This document shows, in pieces, positions 58,446 to 64,000 of a stretch of DNA of 64,000 nucleotides. The stretch comes from Rubritepida flocculans DSM 14296 (GTDB lineage: Bacteria; Pseudomonadota; Alphaproteobacteria; Acetobacterales; Acetobacteraceae). The notes under the pieces were generated by a model. It did no database searches, was not told the origin of the DNA, and saw nothing but the letters and a program-made list of their open reading frames with translations. The position numbers and the translations under genes are program-made. The stretch is from the NCBI RefSeq assembly GCF_000425365.1, contig NZ_AUDH01000003.1:1-64000 (forward strand). The letters run 5' to 3'. Numbering within the stretch: position 1 is the stretch's first letter; each line of letters opens with the position of its first letter.

Positions 58446-58772
58446 ATGTTTGTCGCCGCCAACCGTTTCCGCGTCATCCCCGAGCACGCCCCCGCCTTCG
58501 AGCAGGCCTGGCTGACCCGCGAGAGCCACCTGCACGAGCTGCCGGGCTTCCTCTCCTTCCACCTGCTGCGCGGGCCCGCGATGGAGGACCATGTGCTCTA
58601 CTCCTCCATGACCCTATGGGCCTCGCGCGAGGCCTTCGAGGCCTGGACGCGCAGCGAGCAGTTCCGCCGCGCCCATGCCGGGGCGGGCGAGAGCAAGCCC
58701 ATGACCCTCGGCCCGCCGCAGTTCGAGGGCTTCGAGGTGCTGCAGACCCTCACGCCCGGCGGCCCTGCGTGA
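58446..58772 (+). CDS. Heme-degrading monooxygenase-like protein (antibiotic biosynthesis monooxygenase fold)
   Basis: A 108-residue ABM-fold protein: FVAANRFRVIPEHAPAFEQAW at the start, LPGFLSFHLLRGP near 38, YSSMTLWASREAFEAWTRSEQFRRAH near 55. This is the IsdG/HmoB type that opens heme or acts on quinols; the asparagine-arginine at the N-terminus (NRF) and the W/H pair fit. Start ATG 58446 is chosen over 58434, as homologues begin MFVA. Followed by the PHP gene with GTGA overlap. Confidence 0.75.
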   Translation: MFVAANRFRVIPEHAPAFEQAWLTRESHLHELPGFLSFHLLRGPAMEDHVLYSSMTLWASREAFEAWTRSEQFRRAHAGAGESKPMTLGPPQFEGFEVLQTLTPGGPA

Positions 58773-59668
58773 GCGACCCCGCCTTCGCCCGCCCGGGCCG
58801 CTTCTGGAAGGGCAATCTCCACACCCATTCCACCCGCTCGGACGGGGCGCGCAGCCCCGAGGCCGTCTGCGCCGCCTACCGCGAGGCGGGCTACGACTTC
58901 CTCGCCCTGACCGACCATTTCTGGGCGAAATACGGCTTCCCCATCGTGGACACCCGGCCCTTCCGCGCGCCGGGCTTCACCACGCTGCTGGGGGCGGAGC
59001 TGCACGCGCCCGCCACGGCGCTCGGCGAAATCTGGCACCTGCTCGCCCTCGGCCTGCCGCTCGACTTCCCGCCCACCGCGCCGGAGGAGACGGGGCCCGC
59101 GCTCGCCGCCCGCGCGCTCGCGGCCGGGGCCTTCCTCGCCATCCCGCACCCCGGCTGGTACGGGCTGACGGCAGAGGACGCGGCCAGCATCCCCGGCGCC
59201 CACGCGGTGGAGGTGTACAACCACACCTCCCAGCTCCGCACCGAGCGCGGCGAGGGCGTCTATCTGGCCGACCAGCTTCTCGCCCAGGGCCGGCGGCTTG
59301 GCCTGCTCGCGGTGGACGACGCGCATTTCAAGTCGCCCGACGCCTTCGGCGGCTGGGTGATGGTCAAGGCCGAGGCCAATGAGCCCGAGCCGCTGCTGGA
59401 GGCGCTCAAGGCCGGCGCCTACTACGCCACCCAGGGCCCGCTGATCCACGACATCGCCTGGGGCGAGGAGGCGGTGGAAGTGGTCTGTTCGCCCGCCCTC
59501 TCCATCATGGTGCTGGGCCGCGGCTCCAAGGCCGAGCAGTCGGTGGCGCTGGGGCAGACCCGCGCGCGCCTGCCGCTGGCCGGGCTGCGCCCCGGCGGAT
59601 ACGCCCGCGTGGTGGTGGCCGACGCCATGGGCCGCCGCGCCTGGTCCAACCCCATGCATTTCCGATGA
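58769..59668 (+). CDS. PHP-domain metal-dependent phosphoesterase family protein
   Basis: A 299-residue protein. The PHP motifs NLHTHSTRSDG near 18 (HxH and D), ALTDH near 48, ELHAPA near 72, PHPGWYGL near 130 and VDDAHF near 190 set a trinuclear metal site, the classic PHP arrangement. The C-terminal 90 residues form a beta-rich domain. Such proteins hydrolyse phosphoester bonds. GTG start overlaps the preceding stop; its stop overlaps the next start, so three genes form a tight unit. Confidence 0.82.
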   Translation: MSDPAFARPGRFWKGNLHTHSTRSDGARSPEAVCAAYREAGYDFLALTDHFWAKYGFPIVDTRPFRAPGFTTLLGAELHAPATALGEIWHLLALGLPLDFPPTAPEETGPALAARALAAGAFLAIPHPGWYGLTAEDAASIPGAHAVEVYNHTSQLRTERGEGVYLADQLLAQGRRLGLLAVDDAHFKSPDAFGGWVMVKAEANEPEPLLEALKAGAYYATQGPLIHDIAWGEEAVEVVCSPALSIMVLGRGSKAEQSVALGQTRARLPLAGLRPGGYARVVVADAMGRRAWSNPMHFR

Positions 59669-60231
59669 CGGACAACGCGCCCATGCACCCCATCCTCGCC
59701 GAGATCGAGGCCCTGCTGACCGGCAAGGCCGAGGGCCGCTACGGCCTCAGCGCCGTCAACCAGCGGCAGCACGCGCTGCAATGCGCCTGGCTCGCCGAGA
59801 AGGACGGCCATGGCGATGCGCTGATCGCCGCCGCCCTGCTGCACGACATCGGCCACATGGTCCATGACCTGGGCGAGGACCCCGCCTCCGAAGGCGTGGA
59901 CGACCGCCACGAGGAGCTGGGCCAGGCCTGGCTCGCCGCGCATTTCGGCCCGGAAGTCACGGAACCCGTGCGCCTGCACGTCGCCGCCAAGCGCTACCTC
60001 TGCGCGGTGGAGCCCGATTACTTCGCCCGCCTCGCCCCCGACAGCGTGAAAAGCCTCGCCCTGCAAGGCGGGCCCATGAACGCCGAGGAAGTGACCGCCT
60101 TCGAAGCGAACCCGATGTTCCGCGAGGCCGTGCAACTCCGCCGCTACGACGAACAGGCCAAGGTGAAAGACCTGCCCACCCCGCCCGTAAGCCACTTCCT
60201 GCCCGCCGTCGCCCGCTGCCTGAGGGGGTAG
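59665..60231 (+). CDS. HD-domain oxygenase-like protein (PhnZ/phosphonate-degradation family)
   Basis: A 188-residue HD protein. NQRQHALQCAWLAEK near 33, AALLHDIGHMVHDLG near 54, DRHEELGQAWL near 80, VRLHVAAKRYL near 102 and LALQGGPMNAEEVTAFEANP near 130 match the PhnZ/TmpB group of diiron oxygenases that cleave 1-hydroxy phosphonates. In PhnZ a tyrosine-glutamate lid precedes the HD region; here the Tyr is kept (YGLSAVNQ) but I do not see the Glu. No phosphonate genes are nearby; the PHP protein next to it could act on the phosphate product. Confidence 0.78.
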   Translation: MTDNAPMHPILAEIEALLTGKAEGRYGLSAVNQRQHALQCAWLAEKDGHGDALIAAALLHDIGHMVHDLGEDPASEGVDDRHEELGQAWLAAHFGPEVTEPVRLHVAAKRYLCAVEPDYFARLAPDSVKSLALQGGPMNAEEVTAFEANPMFREAVQLRRYDEQAKVKDLPTPPVSHFLPAVARCLRG

Positions 60232-60240
60232 CCCCGCAGG

Positions 60241-60457
60241 CGGGGAAGGGCGCCGCCCTTCCCCGGACCCCATCCCACCAAGGGGCAGTGGCCCCTTGGA
60301 ACCCTGAACCGTGTCGGGCTTGGGGGGAGGGGCCGGCGCGACCGCCCGGCCCGGCGCTTCCTCCGGCCCCTCCCCCCAAGCCCGACATGATGCCCGAGGT
60401 CCAGGAGGCCACGGCCTCCTGGCGGGTGGGGTGCGGGGAGGGCAGGGCCCTCCCCGC
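60241..60457. repeat. Intergenic cluster of five perfect hairpins
   Basis: Five stems follow one another in 220 bases: 11-bp arms 60241-60251/60255-60265; 9-bp arms 60278-60286/60291-60299 (CCAAGGGGC/GCCCCTTGG); 25-bp perfect arms 60312-60336/60363-60387; 10-bp arms 60401-60410/60413-60422 (CCAGGAGGCC/GGCCTCCTGG); 11-bp arms 60433-60443/60447-60457. The region lies between the convergent HD and lipocalin genes. Likely a composite palindromic repeat, also working as a two-way terminator. Confidence 0.8.
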
Positions 60458-60477
60458 CGGCCGCGCGCCCCCCTTGG

Positions 60478-61008
60478 TCAGGGCGTCGCGCGGATCAGGC
60501 GGGTCAGGTCGAAGCCTTCGCGGCGGGCGATGGCGAGGGCGGTGTCGAGGTCGGTTTCCCTCATGCGTTCGCTGCGCGAGAGGATCCACAGCGAGCGGCG
60601 CGAGGGCGAGCCCACCACGGCCCAGCGGTAGTCCGGGTCGAGGCCGATCACCCAGTAGTCGCCGTAGAAGGGCTTGAAGAAGGAGACGCGCAGCCGCGCG
60701 CCCTCGCTGCCCTCCACCACATAGGCCTCGCCCTGCGCCACGCGGCGCGGCGCGTCGGGGTCGAGGGCGTTGAGGCAGGAGTTGGTCACGCGGATGCGCC
60801 CAGGGCCGAGCGGCGCGTATTCCGCCGTGGTGGCGGTGCAGCGCAGCGTCGCGCTGTCCTGGAAGCGCTGGGGCAGGCGCGCGGCCTCGTGCCAGGTGCC
60901 GAGATAGCGCGCGAGGTCCACCCGCTCGACCGTGCGCGGCGTGGTGGGGCCGGGCTCGGTGGCGCAGGCGGCGAGCGCGAGCAGGCCGAGAAGGGCGGCC
61001 CGCCTCAC
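60478..61008 (-). CDS. blc: Bacterial lipocalin lipoprotein (Blc-like)
   Basis: A 176-residue outer-membrane lipoprotein with lipobox LAAC (cysteine near 15). The lipocalin start GTWHEAARLPQRFQ near 38, then CTATTAEYAPLGPGRIRVTNSC, GDYWVIGLDPDYRWAVVG and RSLWILSR-type strands match Blc, which binds lysophospholipids and fatty acids. GTG start at 61008 overlaps the stop of the deacetylase gene (GTGA). It is the second gene of a two-gene unit. Confidence 0.85.
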   Translation of the reverse strand: MRRAALLGLLALAACATEPGPTTPRTVERVDLARYLGTWHEAARLPQRFQDSATLRCTATTAEYAPLGPGRIRVTNSCLNALDPDAPRRVAQGEAYVVEGSEGARLRVSFFKPFYGDYWVIGLDPDYRWAVVGSPSRRSLWILSRSERMRETDLDTALAIARREGFDLTRLIRATP

Positions 61009-61892
61009 GGGATCGCGCCTTCCGGCCAGGTCATGCAATGGTCGAAGACGCCGCCCGCGGTGGTGATCCACACCGCCTCGCGCTGCGCCGCGATTTCGGC
61101 GAGCGCGCGGCGCAGCGCGCGCAGCCGGTAGGGCTGGCCGATGATGTAAGGGTGCAGCGCGATGCCCATCACCTGCGGCAGCCCGTCGCGCGTCTGGCGC
61201 AGGCGTTCGCGGAAATCCTCGAGGATCATGTCGGCGAACTGGCGCGCGCCGTCCTTGCGCGCGACGATGGCGGGGATGTCGTTCGCCTCCTGCGGGTAGG
61301 GGATGGCGAGCAGCCGCCCCGCGCGGGTGCGCATCCAGACTGGCTGGTCGTCCATGCACCAGTTCAGCGTGTAGGCGTAGCCGGCCTCGGCCAGCAGATC
61401 GGGGGTCGCGTGGCTTTCGGCGATCCAGGGCGAGAGCCAGCCGCGCGGCGGCCGCCCCTCGTGCCGCGCGATGAGGGCGGTGGCTTCGGCGATCAGCGCG
61501 CGCTCGGCCGGCTCGTCCAGCACGGACTGGCGCTCGCTGTTGGTCCGGCCATGGCCCGCGATCTCGTCGCCGCGGGCGCGGTGCGCGGCCACGAGATCGG
61601 GCGCGTAGGCGTACATGGCGCTGTTCAGCAGCACGGTGCAGGGCAGGGCGAGCTCCTCGAGCACCTCGAGCAGGCGGAAGGCGCCCACGCGGTTGCCGTA
61701 GTCGCGCCAGGCGTAGTTCAGCACATCGGGCGGCGGGCCGCCGGGCGCGAGCTCCGCCCCCAGCCCCTCGCCGAAGGCGAAATGCTCGAGGTTCACGCCG
61801 AGATAGACGGCGAGCTTGCGCCCGCCCGGCCAGGATTCGCGCGGGCGGCGCGCCCAGGGCGTCCAGTCGTAGCGGCCATGGGTCTTGAGCAT
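61005..61892 (-). CDS. Polysaccharide deacetylase family protein (PuuE allantoinase-like)
   Basis: A 295-residue NodB-fold protein: LAVYLGVNLEHFAFGEG near 27, LNYAWRDYGNRVGAFRLLEVLEE near 58, ALPCTVLLNSAMYAYAPDLV near 81, GDEIAGHGRTNSE near 107, GWLSPWIAES near 148, VMGIALHPYIIGQPYR near 240. The layout resembles the cofactor-independent allantoinase PuuE rather than cell-wall deacetylases. An AllA-like gene lies at 12697, far away. Could act on allantoin or a related ureide. Confidence 0.78.
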   Translation of the reverse strand: MLKTHGRYDWTPWARRPRESWPGGRKLAVYLGVNLEHFAFGEGLGAELAPGGPPPDVLNYAWRDYGNRVGAFRLLEVLEELALPCTVLLNSAMYAYAPDLVAAHRARGDEIAGHGRTNSERQSVLDEPAERALIAEATALIARHEGRPPRGWLSPWIAESHATPDLLAEAGYAYTLNWCMDDQPVWMRTRAGRLLAIPYPQEANDIPAIVARKDGARQFADMILEDFRERLRQTRDGLPQVMGIALHPYIIGQPYRLRALRRALAEIAAQREAVWITTAGGVFDHCMTWPEGAIP

Positions 61893-61972
61893 GGGTCCCC
61901 CTTCGTTCCGCCCTCATGTCGGCCCGTCCGGCCCGTGGCGCAACCGGGTGCCTTCGCCTACAAACGCCGGCA

Positions 61973-63637
61973 ATGGAACCGCCCGTGAACGGCCGCGCGG
62001 CATCGGCCTGGCTGAGGAAGGAGGCGCGCGCCCAGCGGGGGCGCGTGGCGCTGCCCATCGCGCTCGGGCTGCTCTCCACGCTCTGCGCCGCGGGGCTCGC
62101 CTGGCTCATCGCGCGGCTGCTCGCCACGCTGCTGGGCTTTCCGGGCGGCGGCTGGGCGGATGTCGGGCTCGCGCTGCTGCTCATCCTCGTCGTCGCGCTG
62201 CTCGGCATGGCGCAGGAGGCGGCGCAGACCCGCGCGGGCGAGGCGGCGCGCGCGCGCATCCGCGCCGCGCTCTTCGCGCGGCTCATGGCGCTCGGCCCCG
62301 ACGATCCGCGCGGCGTGGGCGAGAAGGCCTCGCTGCTGGTGGACAGGGTGGAAGCGCTGGAGGGCTTCTTCGCGCGCTGGCTGCCGGCCATGGCGCTCGC
62401 GCTGCTCTCGCCGCTGCTGATCATCCTGATCGCCTGGTGGGCGGACTGGGTGAGCGCGCTGGTGCTGCTCGTCATGGGGCTGCTCGTGCCGGTCGGCATG
62501 GCGGTGACGGGCATCGGCGCGGCGCGCGAGAGCCGGCGGCAGCTCGAGGTGCTGGGCCGGCTTTCGGGCCGCTTCGTGGACCGGCTGCGCGGCCTCGCCA
62601 CCCTCGTGCAGTTCGACCAGGCGGAGGCGGAGGCGCGCGCGCTCGCCGGCAAGGCCGAGGAGTTCCGCGCGCGCACCATGCGCGTGCTGCGCGTGGCCTT
62701 CCTCTCCACCACGGTGCTGGAGCTGCTGGCCGCCGGGACCATCGCCTACCTCGCCTGGCGGCATGGCGCGCATCTGGGCGCGAACCACCCGGACCCGGCC
62801 ACGGCGCTGTTCTGCCTGCTGCTCGTGCCCGCCTTCTTCCAGCCGCTGCGCACCTTCTCCCAGGCCTATCACGAGGCGCTGGCGGCGCGCGGTGCGGCGG
62901 CCGATCTCGCGCCGCTGCTCGAGGGCGCGCCGCCCGCCGGTCTGCGGCTTGCGGAAGTGCCGCCGCGCGTGGCGGTGGCCTTCACCGAGGTGAGCCTCGC
63001 CTATCCCGGCGCGCCCGCGCCCGCGCTCGATCGCCTCACCTTCGCCCTCGCGCCGGGCGAGGCGCTGCTGCTGGTGGGCCCTTCGGGGGCGGGCAAATCC
63101 TCGGTGCTGAAGCTGCTGATGGGCTTCGCGCGGCCCACATCGGGGCGCATCGCGCTGAACGGTCAGGACGCGACGCTGCTCGCGCCGGCCGAGCTGCGCC
63201 GCCTCTCGGCCTATGTGGGCCAGCGCGCGCATCTCTTCGCGGGCACGATCCGCGAGAACATCCTGCTCGCCCGGCCCGAGGCGAGCGAGGCGGAGCTGCT
63301 GCGCGCCGCCGAGGCCGCGCGCGTTCTCGCCTTCGCGCGCGAACTGCCCGAGGGGCTGGAGACGCGCGTGGGCGAGGGCGGCTACGGCCTCTCGGGCGGC
63401 CAGGCGCAGCGCGTCGCGCTCGCCCGAGCCTTCCTGCGCGATGCGCCGCTCGTGCTGCTGGACGAGCCCACCACCGCGCTCGATCCGGGCACGGAGGCCG
63501 AGGTGATGGAGGCCATCGCGCGGCTCTGCGCCGGGCGCACCGCCATCATCGCCACCCATTCGCCCGTGCTGCGCGGCCTCTCGGCCCGGGTGCTGGCGCT
63601 GGGCGAGGGCCGCCGCGCCGAGAGCCCCGTGGCATGA
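61973..63637 (+). CDS. cydD: Thiol reductant ABC exporter subunit CydD
   Basis: A 554-residue fused permease-ATPase that, with CydC, exports cysteine and glutathione to the periplasm and is needed to assemble cytochrome bd. Six helices to about 320; Walker A GPSGAGKSS near 368, signature LSGGQAQRVALARAFLRDAP near 470, Walker [13 protein letters not shown] near 491. ATG 61973 is the first start that gives a short cytoplasmic tail before helix 1. Overlaps cydC by ATGA. No cydAB in view. Confidence 0.92.
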   Translation: MEPPVNGRAASAWLRKEARAQRGRVALPIALGLLSTLCAAGLAWLIARLLATLLGFPGGGWADVGLALLLILVVALLGMAQEAAQTRAGEAARARIRAALFARLMALGPDDPRGVGEKASLLVDRVEALEGFFARWLPAMALALLSPLLIILIAWWADWVSALVLLVMGLLVPVGMAVTGIGAARESRRQLEVLGRLSGRFVDRLRGLATLVQFDQAEAEARALAGKAEEFRARTMRVLRVAFLSTTVLELLAAGTIAYLAWRHGAHLGANHPDPATALFCLLLVPAFFQPLRTFSQAYHEALAARGAAADLAPLLEGAPPAGLRLAEVPPRVAVAFTEVSLAYPGAPAPALDRLTFALAPGEALLLVGPSGAGKSSVLKLLMGFARPTSGRIALNGQDATLLAPAELRRLSAYVGQRAHLFAGTIRENILLARPEASEAELLRAAEAARVLAFARELPEGLETRVGEGGYGLSGGQAQRVALARAFLRDAPLVLLDEPTTALDPGTEAEVMEAIARLCAGRTAIIATHSPVLRGLSARVLALGEGRRAESPVA

Positions 63638-64000
63638 GCATGTGGGCGGATCTGGCGAGCGTCTGGCGGCTGTGGGCGGCGCGGCGGCGCGCGCTGTGGG
63701 CGGGGCTCGCGGTGGCCATGCTCTCCGCCCTGGCGGGCGTGGCGCTGATGACGCTGGCGGGCAAGGGCGTGGCGGCCGGGGTGGCGGGAGGCGGGATGCT
63801 CGGCGTCGCCGCGCTGCTCTGGCTGCGCCCCTTCGTGCTGATCCGCCCCGCCCTGCGCTGGTGGGAGCGCATGGCGAGCCATGACGCCGCCTTCCGCGCC
63901 CTGGCCGACACGCGGGTGTGGTTCTTCCGCCGCCTCGCCGAACGCATGCCGGGCGGCATCGGCTTCACCGGCTCGGGCGATCTGCTGGGGCGCCTCGTCT
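63634..64000 (+). CDS. cydC: Thiol reductant ABC exporter subunit CydC, 5' part
   Basis: First 122 residues of CydC; the gene leaves the window open. WRLWAARRRALWAGLAVAMLSALAGVALMTLAG and RWWERMASHDAAFRALADTRVWFFRRLAERMPGG are characteristic of CydC helix 1-3 and the coupling helix. Overlaps cydD by four bases; both are needed as a heterodimer. The ATPase half lies outside. Confidence 0.88.
   Translation, partial: MSMWADLASVWRLWAARRRALWAGLAVAMLSALAGVALMTLAGKGVAAGVAGGGMLGVAALLWLRPFVLIRPALRWWERMASHDAAFRALADTRVWFFRRLAERMPGGIGFTGSGDLLGRLV

Overview
The window reads as chromosomal DNA of a very GC-rich alphaproteobacterium, most likely of the Acetobacteraceae (Roseomonas-like). This is inferred from content, not from a search: nearly every codon ends in G or C, and there is a Ros/MucR regulator, an alpha-type Fur, an OlsB-type ornithine acyltransferase, the HutF route of histidine breakdown, two orphan Bug-family (tripartite tricarboxylate) receptors and many short GTG- or ATG-overlapped operons. 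Genes cover almost everything; no rRNA, tRNA or CRISPR array was seen.

Layout. 1-261: tail of an IS110-type transposase whose stop codon interlocks with the stop of the next gene. 258-5860 (minus strand): a seven-gene C4-dicarboxylate block with an iron-sulfur subunit, two membrane anchors, a TauE/SafE permease, both subunits of a class I fumarase and a flavoprotein subunit; the start region of the fumarase beta gene has been triplicated by a 97-bp tandem repeat. 5930-8253: a ThDP-dependent enzyme and a HutC-type GntR regulator, divergent from that block across a small palindrome. 8232-16630: glycosyltransferase, nitronate monooxygenase-like protein, glmM-thiD, an AllA-like lyase, a secreted ankyrin-type protein, GtrA, a beta-hydroxyacid dehydrogenase and an aldehyde dehydrogenase.

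16759-27737: a peptide/opine-type ABC importer with four tandem paralogous binding proteins in front of a single set of two permeases and two ATPases. 27829-31572: a form II CoxSLM-type molybdenum hydroxylase. 31733-37967: an acidic low-complexity protein, a DadA-like oxidase, a two-domain cold-shock protein with an arginine/glycine-rich linker, a Bug receptor, a FadR-type GntR regulator with a perfect palindrome in front of it, a cysteine dioxygenase-like cupin and an EamA transporter. 37951-44153: histidine degradation (hutH-hutI-thioesterase, divergent from hutF-SDR-GNAT).

44165-50804: TusA-like protein, MucR, Fur-OlsB, a MacA/LolCDE-like export operon, and an ornithine decarboxylase behind a 376-base structured leader. 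50836-56134: AzlCD, a CzcA-type RND pump without its partners, a second Bug receptor. 56161-64000: XRE regulator, old yellow enzyme, heme-monooxygenase-like protein, PHP and PhnZ-like HD proteins, a cluster of five hairpins, lipocalin, polysaccharide deacetylase and cydDC (cydC runs off the window).

The signals most worth following are the triplicated translation start at 2626-2822, the flavoprotein lacking the FAD-linking histidine inside an sdh/fumarase/TauE block, the four-receptor ABC locus, the ornithine decarboxylase leader, and the palindromic elements at 58282-58407 and 60241-60457.
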